Source: Candidatus Mediterraneibacter faecavium (GTDB taxonomy: Bacteria; Bacillota; Clostridia; Lachnospirales; Lachnospiraceae). From it: a DNA stretch of 59,431 nt. Of the stretch, positions 16,339 to 27,751 are shown piece after piece. Numbering within the stretch: the stretch's first letter is position 1; the number at the start of each line of letters is the position of its first letter. The notes beneath the pieces were generated by a model. That model worked only from the letters and a program-made list of their open reading frames with translations. It was not told the DNA's origin and made no database searches. Location of the stretch: the NCBI GenBank assembly GCA_019119995.1, contig DWVY01000055.1, forward strand, positions 1 through 59,431, given 5' to 3'. Position numbers and translations under genes: made by a program.

Positions 16339-16779
16339 CCCCAATACACCTCCCTTTCTCTGATATACCTTATTATAAAGTATTCACATGATTAACATTT
16401 TCTAAAGTCTTCCCAAAAAGACGCGCATCTAATTATAGAGAAAAAACCTTGATAAGTCAAGCAAAATCAGGCGAAACTGATATTTTTTGTTACATTTTGC
16501 CGCCTCCAGTACATAACTTGTTTTTATCCACATTTTAAACAATTGTTATTCACAGTCTGTGGATAACTCGCGTAATGTGGATAACCTGTGGAAAACCGCA
16601 AAATAACATGTTGATAAAAATTAATTTCTTTTTTTATGATCCATTTTTTAAGCACTCGCGGCTGTTGAAAAAGTTATACACATTATTTTCCGTTGATTCA
16701 CACTCTGTTTTGATGTAAAATATAACGGAGAGACTTTACCTTAAGATCTCTCTATTCTATTGATTAGGAGTTACTTTCG
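16339..16779. other. oriC, upstream part (rpmH-dnaA intergenic region)
   Basis: DnaA boxes lie at 16524-16532 (TTATCCACA), 16546-16554 (TTATTCACA), 16558-16566 and 16576-16584 (both TTATCCACA on the minus strand), 16587-16595 (TTTTCCACA, minus) and 16674-16682 (TTATACACA). The tight cluster in an AT-rich divergent region between rpmH and dnaA is the classical Firmicute origin. The boxes near the dnaA promoter also suggest autoregulation. Confidence 0.93.
16693..16721 (+). promoter_or_regulatory. dnaA promoter
   Basis: TTGATT and TAAAAT are separated by 17 bp, about 60 bp before the dnaA ATG. A DnaA box ends 10 bp upstream of the -35. Confidence 0.6.
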
Positions 16780-18150
16780 ATGAACATTGTAGAACAGAAT
16801 TGGGACCAGATATTAAATAAGATGAAGCTGGAATACTGCTCATCAAACATTTCATATAACACCTGGATCGCGCCCCTGACCGTATATGAAGTTACAGATG
16901 CCACTGTATATATCCTTGTGAAATTAAGGGCGAGCCTGGAACATATCGAGGAAAAATATCTTCTTCCTTTTAAAGTATGTATCGCGGAAGTAACAGGGAT
17001 CGAATATGAAGTTGCTTTTGTGACAGACAGTCAGACTGTCATCCAGGAAAAGAAAGAGAGCATCGTAAAGAAGAATCGCGCCAACTCACTTTTTGAGAAG
17101 GCAAACCTGAATCCGAAATATACTTTTGACACCTTTGTCGTAGGAAGCAATAATAACTTTGCACATGCTGCTTCTCTGGCAGTTGCAGAGTCGCCGGGTG
17201 AAATCTATAACCCTCTCTTCATCTACGGAGGAGTCGGGCTTGGAAAAACACATCTTATGCATTCCATCGCCCATTTCATCCTTGAAAATGATCCTACAAA
17301 ACAGGTGCTTTACGTCACCAGCGAGACATTTACGAACGAGCTGATCGACGCTCTGAAATCAGGTAAGACCGGAAGCGAGCTCGCCATGACCAAGTTCCGT
17401 GAGAAATACAGGAGCAATGACGTTCTTCTCATCGACGATATCCAGTTTATCATCGGCAAAGAAAGTACACAGGAAGAGTTCTTCCATACATTTAACCATC
17501 TGCATGTATCCGGAAAGCAGATCATCATTTCCAGTGATAAGCCTCCGAAAGATATCGAGACGCTGGAAGCCCGCCTCAGGACAAGGTTCGAGTGGGGGCT
17601 GATCGCTGATATACAGGCGCCGGACTATGAGACCCGTATGGCCATCCTGAGAAAGAAAGAGGAGATGGACGGCCTTGACCGCTACCATATCCCGGATGAC
17701 GTCATGCAGTATATCGCAAATAATATCAAATCAAATATCCGTGAGCTTGAGGGATCTTTAAACAAGCTGATCGCGCTCTCAAACCTTGAGAACAAGCCCA
17801 TCGATATCTCTCTGGCGGCAGAGGCCCTGAAAGATATGATATCTCCGGATAATAACCGTCCGGTCACACCGGAGCTGATCCTGGATATCGTGTCAGATCA
17901 TTTCAATATCCCGGCCTCTGAGCTGAAAGGGAAGAAGCGGAACGCAGAGATCGTCCTTCCCCGGCAGATCGTAATGTATCTGTGCAGGACCCTTACCGAC
18001 ACACCGTTAAAAGCGATCGGGGCTCTGCTGGGAGGAAAAGATCATGCATCCGTCAACCACGGCGCTAAAAAGATCGAAAATGAGCTTAAGACCGATGAAG
18101 CTCTTAATAATACTGTTAATATAATTAAGAAGAAAATCAATCCTATTTAA
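16780..18150 (+). CDS. dnaA: Chromosomal replication initiator DnaA (456 aa)
   Basis: An AAA+ ATPase that binds oriC boxes and melts the origin. Domain I (1-85) and a linker are followed by the AAA+ core with GGVGLGKTHL (Walker A) and VLLIDDIQF (Walker B). The C-terminal DNA-binding domain carries the DnaA signature around GGKDHASVNHGAKKI. The AGGAG ribosome site and ATG at 16780 are unambiguous. DnaA boxes occur on both sides of the gene. Confidence 0.99.
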   Translation: MNIVEQNWDQILNKMKLEYCSSNISYNTWIAPLTVYEVTDATVYILVKLRASLEHIEEKYLLPFKVCIAEVTGIEYEVAFVTDSQTVIQEKKESIVKKNRANSLFEKANLNPKYTFDTFVVGSNNNFAHAASLAVAESPGEIYNPLFIYGGVGLGKTHLMHSIAHFILENDPTKQVLYVTSETFTNELIDALKSGKTGSELAMTKFREKYRSNDVLLIDDIQFIIGKESTQEEFFHTFNHLHVSGKQIIISSDKPPKDIETLEARLRTRFEWGLIADIQAPDYETRMAILRKKEEMDGLDRYHIPDDVMQYIANNIKSNIRELEGSLNKLIALSNLENKPIDISLAAEALKDMISPDNNRPVTPELILDIVSDHFNIPASELKGKKRNAEIVLPRQIVMYLCRTLTDTPLKAIGALLGGKDHASVNHGAKKIENELKTDEALNNTVNIIKKKINPI

Positions 18151-18529
18151 TCTTCAGCTATGTGTATAAGTACATAAATATTATTCCAGCCTGTTGATAA
18201 CTCTGTAGACAAATTGTGGAATACCCTGTGTATAACAGATGATCCGCTTTTTAACCTGAGAAAGCCTGTGGGATTATTTACACTGTTTCTTCACTCTTTC
18301 CCGGAGAGACCAACAGAGTTATCAATACCGGAATCCCTTGATTTCAGCGGGTTTGGAGCAGTTATTAACATATTCACAGCCCCTAATAAGACGGAGGCGG
18401 AATTGATATCCTACCATACTGCACAGCGCGCGCCTGCGGAATGTTTTCCACACACACGGAATGATCCACAGACCAGAAGCTGTATGCATCACACATTGAA
18501 GCGACAACAAAGAAAGGAGATACATTCAC
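18151..18529. other. oriC, downstream part (dnaA-dnaN intergenic region)
   Basis: DnaA boxes on the minus strand at 18161-18169 and 18227-18235 (TTATACACA) and a plus-strand TTTTCCACA at 18444-18452 are accompanied by weaker matches (18192-18200, 18215-18223, 18370-18378). Together with the cluster upstream of dnaA this makes a bipartite origin. The AT-rich stretch 18165-18190 is a candidate unwinding site. No credible gene is present, although a long open frame crosses it. Confidence 0.85.
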
Positions 18530-19639
18530 ATGAAGATCATCTGTACAAAAAGCAATCTGTCAAAAGGAGTCAGTGTCGTATCCAAGGCAGTGCCGTCCAA
18601 AACGACAATGCCCATCCTGGAATGTATACTGATCGATGCATCTACCGATGTGATCAAACTGACAGCTAATGATATGGAACTCGGGATCGAGACATCGATA
18701 GACGGAGAGATCGTTGAGAGAGGTATCATCGCATTAAATGCAAAGATTTTTTCAGAAATCGTAAGAAAGCTGCCTGATAATGAGATCGTGATAGAGACTC
18801 AGGGAGACAGCCAGGTCCTGATCACATGCGAGAAAGCGAAATTTAATATTGCCGCACAGCCGGGAGATGAATTTTCGTATCTGCCTGCTGTAGAGAAAGA
18901 CGACTTTATCACGGTATCTGAATTTACCCTCAAGGAAGTGATCCGCCAGACGATCTTCTCGATCGCGGACAGTGATACGAACAAGATGATGACAGGCGAG
19001 CTCTTCGAGATCGAGGACAATATCCTGAAAGTGGTATCTCTTGACGGACACAGGATCTCGATCCGTAAGATCGAACTGAAAGACACCTATTCGCCGAAGA
19101 AAGTGATCGTACCGGGCAAGACGCTTCAGGAGATCAGCAAGATCATCGGAGGAGAGGCGGAAGCGGATGTGGATATCTCATTTACGAGAAATCATATCGT
19201 GTTTGAATTTGACCGGACCGTTGTCGTATCCAGGCTGATCGAGGGAGAATATTTCAGAATCGACCAGATGCTCTCAAGCGATTATGAGACAAAAGTAAGG
19301 ATCAATAAGAGAGAGCTCCTGGATTGTATCGACAGGGCGACACTGCTGATCAAAGAAGGGGATAAGAAGCCAATCATCATCGATATCAGGGACGAGTCCA
19401 TGGAGTTTAAGATCAAATCCCAGATCGGATCTATGGATGAGGAGATCATGTGTATCAAAGAGGGAAAAGACCTTCTGATCGGATTCAACCCGAAGTTCCT
19501 GATCGATGCGCTGCGTGTGATCGATGACGAAGAAGTGGATCTGTATTTCATGAATGCAAAAGCACCGCTGTTTATCAAGGACGAGGACCAGAGCTATATC
19601 TATCTGATCCTTCCTGTAAACTTTAATGCGGCAGTATAG
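18530..19639 (+). CDS. dnaN: DNA polymerase III beta subunit, sliding clamp (369 aa)
   Basis: It forms the ring-shaped clamp that tethers the replicative polymerase and binds many partners. Three repeated clamp folds of about 120 residues are recognisable by length and sequence (start MKIICTKSNLSKGVSVVSKA; C-terminus SYIYLILPVNFN, the typical conserved end). An AAAGGAG ribosome site precedes the ATG. It is followed at 11 bp by yaaA. Confidence 0.98.
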   Translation: MKIICTKSNLSKGVSVVSKAVPSKTTMPILECILIDASTDVIKLTANDMELGIETSIDGEIVERGIIALNAKIFSEIVRKLPDNEIVIETQGDSQVLITCEKAKFNIAAQPGDEFSYLPAVEKDDFITVSEFTLKEVIRQTIFSIADSDTNKMMTGELFEIEDNILKVVSLDGHRISIRKIELKDTYSPKKVIVPGKTLQEISKIIGGEAEADVDISFTRNHIVFEFDRTVVVSRLIEGEYFRIDQMLSSDYETKVRINKRELLDCIDRATLLIKEGDKKPIIIDIRDESMEFKIKSQIGSMDEEIMCIKEGKDLLIGFNPKFLIDALRVIDDEEVDLYFMNAKAPLFIKDEDQSYIYLILPVNFNAAV

Positions 19640-19650
19640 AGGAGAAGTAT

Positions 19651-19863
19651 ATGGAACGTTTTAAGTTGAGAGCCGGAGAAGAATTCATCCGGCTCGGACA
19701 GGTTTTAAAAGCAGTGGGATATGTCGAGTCCGGAGCAGAGGCAAAAGAAGTCATACAGGACGGTCTGGTCACTGTGAATGGAGAAACAGAGACCAGACGG
19801 GGAAGAAAGCTCCATCCGGGGGATATCGCGTCCTACAAAGGCAGAGAGATAGAGATTTGCTGA
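19651..19863 (+). CDS. yaaA: S4-domain RNA-binding protein YaaA (70 aa)
   Basis: A single S4 domain fills the protein: LGQVLKAVGYVESGAEAKE, then GLVTVNGETETRRGRKLHPGD. It is the conserved small gene between dnaN and recF in Firmicutes. The domain binds RNA; the cellular target is not established and is inferred to be ribosomal. Confidence 0.93.
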   Translation: MERFKLRAGEEFIRLGQVLKAVGYVESGAEAKEVIQDGLVTVNGETETRRGRKLHPGDIASYKGREIEIC

Positions 19864-19918
19864 TCCATACATTGAAAAAAGTATAAAAAAAGTGTAAAAT
19901 AGATTAGATGGGAAAGTT

Positions 19919-21007
19919 ATGGTAATCAAATCTTTAAAGCTGAAAAATTACAGAAATTACGATCTGCTGGATTTAAATTTTGATCCGAATACCAATATTC
20001 TGTATGGAGACAATGCACAGGGAAAGACCAATATCCTGGAGGCGTTATATCTGTCCGGCACAACGAAATCACACAGAGGGACAAAGGACAGAGATATCAT
20101 ACAGTTTGGCTATGATGAATCCCATATAGAGACAATCGTAGAGAAGAGAGGGATCTGTTTTCAGATCGATATGCATCTGAAAAAGAACAGCCCCAAGGGA
20201 ATCGCGATCGATAAGATTCCGATTCGGAAAGCGGGAGAGCTGTTCGGTATCGTCCACTTCGTATTTTTCTCCCCGGAAGATCTGAATATCATCAAAGAAG
20301 GACCTGCAGGGAGAAGGCGGTTTATTGATCTTGAATTGTCTCAGCTTGATAAAATATATCTCAGTAACCTTTCAAACTATAATCGCATCATCAATCAAAG
20401 AAATTCCTTGCTCAAAGATCTATACGGACAGAAGAACCTGATGGATACTCTGGATATATGGGATATGCAGCTGGCTGCATATGGGACGAAGGTTCTGGAA
20501 GCAAGAAAAAATTTCATAAAACAGGTGAATGAAATAATCTCCGGGATTCATTTTAAACTGACCGGGGGAAAAGAAAGGATCTCCATTTCTTATGAGGCGA
20601 GTAATGGAAATATGTCTCTGGAAGAGGCGTTAAAGCGCTACAGGGAAAGAGATATGAGGATGAAGAGCACCACAGTAGGTCCTCACAGAGATGATATCTG
20701 TTTTACCACGGACAGCGGGCTGGATGTAAGGAGATTCGGCTCCCAGGGACAACAGAGAACTGCGGCGCTGTCGCTGAAAATGTCAGAGATAGAACTGGTA
20801 AAACAGGTGATAAAGGATACCCCTGTCCTGCTGCTTGACGATGTATTGTCTGAACTGGACAAACATCGGCAAAACTATTTACTGGACAGTATTAACAACA
20901 TACAGACGATAATTACATGCACCGGGCTTGATGAATTTGTAAATCACAGATTTTCGATAAACAAGATATTCCACATCAGGAACGGCCATGCAGTAAATGC
21001 AAATTAG
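19919..21007 (+). CDS. recF: DNA replication/repair protein RecF (362 aa)
   Basis: An SMC-like ATPase that helps load RecA at gaps with RecO and RecR (recR is at 50.7 kb). Walker A is GDNAQGKTNILEALY, the ABC signature is SQGQQRTAALSLK, and Walker B is PVLLLDDVLSELD. Length is normal. It starts 55 bp after yaaA and ends 11 bp before gyrB. Confidence 0.97.
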   Translation: MVIKSLKLKNYRNYDLLDLNFDPNTNILYGDNAQGKTNILEALYLSGTTKSHRGTKDRDIIQFGYDESHIETIVEKRGICFQIDMHLKKNSPKGIAIDKIPIRKAGELFGIVHFVFFSPEDLNIIKEGPAGRRRFIDLELSQLDKIYLSNLSNYNRIINQRNSLLKDLYGQKNLMDTLDIWDMQLAAYGTKVLEARKNFIKQVNEIISGIHFKLTGGKERISISYEASNGNMSLEEALKRYRERDMRMKSTTVGPHRDDICFTTDSGLDVRRFGSQGQQRTAALSLKMSEIELVKQVIKDTPVLLLDDVLSELDKHRQNYLLDSINNIQTIITCTGLDEFVNHRFSINKIFHIRNGHAVNAN

Positions 21008-21018
21008 GAGGTTATTAA

Positions 21019-22953
<1,935 letters not shown>

Positions 22954-22966
22954 CGATTAACAGCGA

Positions 22967-23095
22967 CCGGCTCTGTGGACGCTATGGGACAGAAAGCAAG
23001 TTTACTTGCTTGTCTGGCACAGAGTGGGCACAGGGGCTGGCATTGGGAATGCCAGCCCAGTGAAAAAACCGCAGGTTTTTGAACTGGAGAGCCGG
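22967..23095 (+). other. Multi-hairpin spacer between gyrB and gyrA
   Basis: An outer 8-bp stem pairs CCGGCTCT (22967-22974) with AGAGCCGG (23088-23095). Inside are CTCTGTG (22971-22977) with CACAGAG (23018-23024) holding the AGCAAG-ttta-CTTGCT hairpin (22995-23010), a perfect 11-bp GGGCTGGCATT hairpin (23034-23058) and an AAAAACC-gca-GGTTTTT hairpin (about 23064-23080). The outer stem and the second stem share CTCT, so they exclude each other in part. It is probably transcribed with gyrB. Confidence 0.65.
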
Positions 23096-23133
23096 GAGCG
23101 GAAGAAGTCAATAACTCATAAAGGAGACAAACT

Positions 23134-25638
23134 ATGGAAGATAATATTTTTGATAAAGTTCACGAGGTTGACCTGAAGAAGACGATGGAGAAGTCCTACA
23201 TCGACTATGCCATGAGCGTTATCGCGTCCCGTGCTCTTCCGGATGTAAGAGACGGGCTTAAACCTGTGCAGAGACGTATCCTTTACTCCATGATCGAACT
23301 GAACAACGGCCCCGACAAACCGCACCGTAAATGTGCGCGTATCGTCGGCGATACGATGGGTAAATATCATCCCCATGGAGACAGTTCCATCTACGGAGCT
23401 CTTGTAAATCTCGCACAGGAGTGGTCTACAAGATATCCGCTCGTAGACGGCCATGGAAACTTCGGTTCCGTGGACGGCGACGGCGCGGCTGCCATGCGAT
23501 ACACAGAGGCGCGTCTGAGTAAGATATCCATGGAGATGACGGCGGATATCAATAAGGATACGGTTGACTTCACACCGAACTTCGACGAGACAGAGAAAGA
23601 ACCGACCGTACTCCCGTCAAGATTTCCGAATCTTCTCGTGAACGGTACATCCGGTATCGCGGTCGGAATGGCGACGAATATACCTCCCCACAATCTGAGG
23701 GAAGTGATCGCCGCGGTAGTTAAGATCATTGACGATCAGATCGACGAAAACGGCGAGACTACGATCGAAGATATCCTTAAGATCGTGAAAGGTCCGGATT
23801 TCCCGACAGGTGCGGAGATCCTCGGGACAAGAGGGATCGAAGAGGCATACCGGACAGGCCGCGGTAAGATCAGGGTTCGTTCGGTGACCAATATCGAGCC
23901 GATGGCAAACGGCAAGAACAGGATCATTGTGACGGAACTCCCGTTCATGGTCAACAAGGCAAGGCTGATCGAGAAGATCGCGGAGCTGGTAAGAGATAAG
24001 AAGATAGACGGGATCACGGACTTGAGCGACCAGTCCAGCCGCGAGGGAATGAGGATCTGCATTGAGCTGAGAAGAGACGTGAATCCGAATGTCATTCTGA
24101 ACCAGCTTTACAAGCATACGCAGCTTCAGGATACGTTCGGCGTGATCATGCTCGCACTGGTAAACGGCGAGCCGAAAGTAATGAATCTTCTTGATATGCT
24201 ACAGTATTATCTCCAGCATCAGGAAGAGGTCGTAACCCGCAGGACCAGATATGATCTTAACAAAGCGGAAGAGAGAGCACACATTTTACAGGGATTGTTG
24301 ATTGCCCTCGACAACATAGACGAAGTGATCCGTATCATCCGAGGATCTAAGACGGTCCAGATCGCGAAAGCAGAATTGATGGAGCGCTTCGACCTTTCCG
24401 ATGTGCAGGCGCAGGCTATCGTAGATATGAGGCTGCGTGCTCTGACGGGTCTGGAACGAGAGAAGATCGAGGCCGAGTATGCAGAGCTGATGAAGAAGAT
24501 CGAAGAATATAAGGCAATCCTCGCGGACAGGAAACTTCTTCTCGGCGTTATCAAAAAGGAAATCCTTGTCATCTCCGAAAAATACGGAGACGAGAGAAGA
24601 ACACATATCGGTTATGACGAATTTGACATCTCAATGGAAGATCTGATCCCGAGAGAGAATGTTGTCATAACAATGACAAATCTCGGATATATCAAGCGTA
24701 TGAGCATGGATACCTTTAAGAGCCAGAACAGGGGCGGCAAAGGAATCAAAGGAATGCAGACTCTTGAGGAAGATTATATCAGAGAACTGTTCGTCACAAC
24801 GACACACCATTATATCATGTTCTTTACAAATACAGGACGTGTATACAGGCTGAAAGGGTACGAGATACCGGAGGCCGGAAGAACTGCCAGAGGAACTGCG
24901 ATCATCAACCTGCTGCAGCTTATGCCGGAAGAAAAGATCACAGCCATGATCCCGATCAAGGAATACGAAGAAGGCAAATACCTGTTTATGGCAACCGAGA
25001 AAGGGCTCGTGAAGAAGACCCCGATCAAGGAATATGCAAATGTGAGAAAGACAGGTCTTGCAGCTATCGTTCTCCGTGAGGATGACAGACTGATCGAGGT
25101 AAAAGTAACCGATGATGACCAGGATATCCTTCTCGTGACAAAATACGGACAGTGCATCAGATTCCATGAGACAGATGTGCGCTCAACCGGAAGAGTTTCC
25201 ATGGGTGTGAGAGGCATGAACTTAGGTGATAATGACGTTGTCATCGGTATGCAGATCAGCAGCCAGGGCAAAGATCTTCTGATCGTGTCTGAAAAAGGTA
25301 TGGGCAAACGCACAGATATGGGTGAATTCACAAGACAGAACCGCGGCGGTAAAGGTGTGAAATGCTATAAGATCACCGAGAAGACCGGAAATGTAGTCGG
25401 CATGAAAGCCGTGGATGATGACAGTGAGATCATGATCATCAATACAGAGGGGATCATCATCCGTATGAAATGCGAGGACATTTCCGTATATGGAAGGATA
25501 ACTTCCGGAGTGAAACTGATAAATTTACCTGAAAATGACAAAGTTGCAAGCGTGGCTAAAGTAAGAAAAGCTTCGGCTGAGATCGACGGTGAACAGGTAG
25601 AGATAAAAGAAGAGACAGAGGAAGAGTCCGAAAAATAA
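23134..25638 (+). CDS. gyrA: DNA gyrase subunit A (834 aa)
   Basis: The DNA cleavage subunit of gyrase. The catalytic tyrosine is Tyr123 in [10 protein letters not shown]. The GyrA box, which distinguishes gyrase from topoisomerase IV, is QNRGGKG near residue 532, within a C-terminal beta-pinwheel of about 300 residues. The quinolone-contact segment reads [13 protein letters not shown], with Ser84 and Gly88 at the two key positions (see findings). An AAAGGAG site precedes the ATG. A strong terminator follows. Confidence 0.98.
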   Translation: MEDNIFDKVHEVDLKKTMEKSYIDYAMSVIASRALPDVRDGLKPVQRRILYSMIELNNGPDKPHRKCARIVGDTMGKYHPHGDSSIYGALVNLAQEWSTRYPLVDGHGNFGSVDGDGAAAMRYTEARLSKISMEMTADINKDTVDFTPNFDETEKEPTVLPSRFPNLLVNGTSGIAVGMATNIPPHNLREVIAAVVKIIDDQIDENGETTIEDILKIVKGPDFPTGAEILGTRGIEEAYRTGRGKIRVRSVTNIEPMANGKNRIIVTELPFMVNKARLIEKIAELVRDKKIDGITDLSDQSSREGMRICIELRRDVNPNVILNQLYKHTQLQDTFGVIMLALVNGEPKVMNLLDMLQYYLQHQEEVVTRRTRYDLNKAEERAHILQGLLIALDNIDEVIRIIRGSKTVQIAKAELMERFDLSDVQAQAIVDMRLRALTGLEREKIEAEYAELMKKIEEYKAILADRKLLLGVIKKEILVISEKYGDERRTHIGYDEFDISMEDLIPRENVVITMTNLGYIKRMSMDTFKSQNRGGKGIKGMQTLEEDYIRELFVTTTHHYIMFFTNTGRVYRLKGYEIPEAGRTARGTAIINLLQLMPEEKITAMIPIKEYEEGKYLFMATEKGLVKKTPIKEYANVRKTGLAAIVLREDDRLIEVKVTDDDQDILLVTKYGQCIRFHETDVRSTGRVSMGVRGMNLGDNDVVIGMQISSQGKDLLIVSEKGMGKRTDMGEFTRQNRGGKGVKCYKITEKTGNVVGMKAVDDDSEIMIINTEGIIIRMKCEDISVYGRITSGVKLINLPENDKVASVAKVRKASAEIDGEQVEIKEETEEESEK

Positions 25639-25674
25639 AAAGAAGTAGTTATAAGAAAATATAAAAATAAAAAG

Positions 25675-25734
25675 ACTGCCTTGTGGCGCAAAGATAAGGG
25701 GGAAAACTCCTGTGCGGCGCAGGGCAGTTTTTTT
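25675..25734 (+). terminator. gyrA terminator
   Basis: ACTGCC (25675-25680) pairs with GGCAGT (25723-25728), with further pairing inside the arm (GGCGC/GCGGC region and GGGG/CTCC), followed by a run of seven T. It is a strong intrinsic terminator 37 bp after the gyrA stop. Confidence 0.85.
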
Positions 25735-25755
25735 GCCATAAATTATTGCATTGTA

Positions 25756-25783
25756 TTGATGTTTCGAAAATATAAGATATAAT
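25756..25783 (+). promoter_or_regulatory. Promoter of the Rpn-type nuclease gene
   Basis: TTGATG and TATAAT are 16 bp apart. The implied leader is about 125 nt and contains a small GGCTG-ttt-CAGCC hairpin (25853-25865). Confidence 0.5.
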
Positions 25784-25917
25784 GTTTATACGTGACATAC
25801 TGCATATAAGGAATCAAATAATAAATCTAAGTATACTCTTTTTTAAATCATGGCTGTTTCAGCCAAATAACACATTGTAAAAGAAAAAATAAGATATTAT
25901 AATCAAAGGAGAAATAT

Positions 25918-26835
25918 ATGGAAGATACAAGAAAACTGAATATGCGGATGAAAGATGCAGAGGATGATGTAAATCCACTTCAGAACATGAATCTGATGGA
26001 TGATTTTCTATTTGACGTAGCGACGGTAGATCTGGAGACATGTAAGATTATTATAGAGCTGTCTTTGGGAATAATGATTAAAAAGATCCGGTGGAAAGAG
26101 GGACAGAAAGTCGTACATAATATGCCGGGAAAGCGTGGAATCCGAATGGATTTTTATGTTGAAGATGATAAGGGACAGGTCTTTGATGTCGAGATGCAGA
26201 AACGGAATCAGGGAAATATTCCAAAAAGAACAAGATTTTATCAGGCTCTTATTGATACTCCGATGTTAAAGAGCGGCGAGCGTGGATTTGATAATCTGAA
26301 ACCTGCCTATATTATTGTAATCTGCGGATTTGACCAGTATGGATATGGAAAGTACAGATATACCTTTGAAAACCGCTGTAAAGAAATTCCGGATCTTACT
26401 ATGGGCGATGAATGTACAAAGATCATCCTTAATACAAAGGGAACGAATGATGACGAGGTAGAGAAATCATTGGTAGATTTTCTTCATTATGTTGATCACA
26501 GTTCAGAGGAAAATGTTCCGGATGACTGCGATGAGCGTCTGAAACATCTGCATAAAAAGATTTATGAGATTAAGTCAAATGAACAGATGGGAGTGAGTTA
26601 TATGAAGATGGAAGAAAGGGACAGGTTATTAGTAGAAACAGGAGAGATAATGGGAATCGTATCAATTGTACGAAAAATCATGGAAAAAGAAGAGAGTAAT
26701 GATAAAGTTGCAAGTATCCTTAATAATATTGGAATTGAAGATCAATATATAGAAAAAGCAATCAAAGCTGTTACAGAATATAGAGATAGATCAGATCAGG
26801 ACATTGCTGAGATGATATTGTATAATGAAGTTTGA
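25918..26835 (+). CDS. Rpn-family PD-(D/E)XK nuclease / transposase-like protein (305 aa)
   Basis: This belongs to the Rpn (PDDEXK transposase-like, YhgA-related) family, whose characterised members are metal-dependent DNA endonucleases promoting RecA-independent recombination. The start DDFLFDVATVD region, the catalytic segment MDFYVEDDKGQVFDVEMQKR (Asp and Glu-x-Gln) and YQALIDTPMLKSGE are typical. The C-terminal third is helical and acidic. It stands alone, with its own promoter and a bidirectional terminator, between gyrA and an unrelated operon, as expected for a mobile single-gene cargo. Confidence 0.88.
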   Translation: MEDTRKLNMRMKDAEDDVNPLQNMNLMDDFLFDVATVDLETCKIIIELSLGIMIKKIRWKEGQKVVHNMPGKRGIRMDFYVEDDKGQVFDVEMQKRNQGNIPKRTRFYQALIDTPMLKSGERGFDNLKPAYIIVICGFDQYGYGKYRYTFENRCKEIPDLTMGDECTKIILNTKGTNDDEVEKSLVDFLHYVDHSSEENVPDDCDERLKHLHKKIYEIKSNEQMGVSYMKMEERDRLLVETGEIMGIVSIVRKIMEKEESNDKVASILNNIGIEDQYIEKAIKAVTEYRDRSDQDIAEMILYNEV

Positions 26836-26843
26836 TGGTCGAT

Positions 26844-26898
26844 CAACTAAAAAGAGCGGCATGGTATCAGAAAAGTATCATGCCGCTCTTTTTAGTTG
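26844..26898. terminator. Strong terminator after the Rpn gene
   Basis: A perfect 20-bp inverted repeat (CAACTAAAAAGAGCGGCATG at 26844-26863 and its complement at 26879-26898) has a T-run in the right arm and an A-run in the left arm, so it can terminate in both directions. Confidence 0.9.
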
Positions 26899-26903
26899 GA
26901 AAT

Positions 26904-26976
26904 ATTGAAAAACAATCTTAATATATCGAAAAACGATAAAAATATATTGACAAATAATATCAACACACCATATAAT
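26904..26976 (+). promoter_or_regulatory. Promoter with phased operator-like repeats, DUF2975 operon
   Basis: A promoter TTGACA (26947-26952), 18 bp, TATAAT (26971-26976) precedes the DUF2975 gene. Upstream are two small palindromes with the same A5 centre, ATTG-AAAAA-CAAT (26904-26916) and TATCG-AAAAA-CGATA (26924-26938), centred 21 bp apart. A weaker TATT-N7-AATA (26945-26959) continues the 21-bp phase onto the -35. They are candidate operators for the operon's own XRE regulator. Confidence 0.65.
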
Positions 26977-27025
26977 ACACTCAGATAACAGATTATGTAA
27001 ATCTTTAATTAAAGGAGATGTCATT

Positions 27026-27478
27026 ATGGATCAGAAAAGGATCGTCATATTTACAAAGTACCTGTTGGATTTCATGTTCTACTCAGGTATCTTTGTCGCA
27101 GTGTCGCTGCCCTATACTATGAAACTTGCGGGAAGATATTATTCCGCAGATATTGCAGAACACTATATATCCATGCTGATCATCTTTTTCCTGTCCGGAG
27201 TCTGCGGGCTTATCATTGTATGGCGGCTGAAAAAGATGATAACTACGGTTTTAGATAGAAACTGCTTTGTGGACAGCAATACGAAAAGCCTGAAAGTAAT
27301 GGGAAAATCTGCATTTGTCATAGCAGTGCTCTTTCTTATCAAGGTATTTATCCTTCCGACGCCTGCCACATTTATCATCGTTCTCACATTTTTTATCGCG
27401 GGGATATTCAGCCATGTGCTGAGTCTCGTATTTTCCGAGGCGGTACGGTATAAGGAAGAGAATGATCTGACGATATAG
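27026..27478 (+). CDS. DUF2975 family membrane protein (150 aa)
   Basis: Four hydrophobic segments (about 10-32, 48-68, 95-113, 117-138) make it an integral membrane protein. The pattern of a DUF2975 protein followed at 12 bp by a small XRE-type regulator of the YozG kind is common in Firmicutes. Function is unknown; pairing with the regulator suggests a membrane-linked sensor or self-regulated unit. Confidence 0.8.
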   Translation: MDQKRIVIFTKYLLDFMFYSGIFVAVSLPYTMKLAGRYYSADIAEHYISMLIIFFLSGVCGLIIVWRLKKMITTVLDRNCFVDSNTKSLKVMGKSAFVIAVLFLIKVFILPTPATFIIVLTFFIAGIFSHVLSLVFSEAVRYKEENDLTI

Positions 27479-27490
27479 GAGGAAACGAAA

Positions 27491-27697
27491 ATGGCGATCG
27501 TAGTGAATCTTGATGTCATGATGGCTAAGAGAAAAATGAGTGTGACGGAGCTGGCAAATAAAGTGGATATTACCATGGCAAATCTGTCTATATTAAAGAA
27601 TAACAAGGCGAAAGCAGTGAGGTTTACCACACTGGATGCGATATGCAGGGCTCTTGACTGTCAGCCGGGGGATATCATTGAATATGTAGAAGATTAA
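27491..27697 (+). CDS. YozG-like XRE-family transcriptional regulator (68 aa)
   Basis: A single helix-turn-helix domain of the Cro/XRE type with MAKRKMSVTELANKVDITMA followed by LSILKNNKAKAVRFTTLDAI and a C-terminal CQPGDIIEY, the usual end of this subgroup. An AGGAGG site precedes the ATG. Probable targets are the phased palindromes upstream of its own operon. Confidence 0.9.
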   Translation: MAIVVNLDVMMAKRKMSVTELANKVDITMANLSILKNNKAKAVRFTTLDAICRALDCQPGDIIEYVED

Positions 27698-27751
27698 CAT
27701 TTATCGGGAATGGAGCAGGGATAGAGCGTTGTGTGTAAGAGATAAAGGAGG

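Noticed and set aside
18214..18669. A 151-codon open frame between dnaA and dnaN
   Set aside because: It covers the DnaA-box region of oriC and overlaps the start of dnaN in another frame; no family resemblance or ribosome site.
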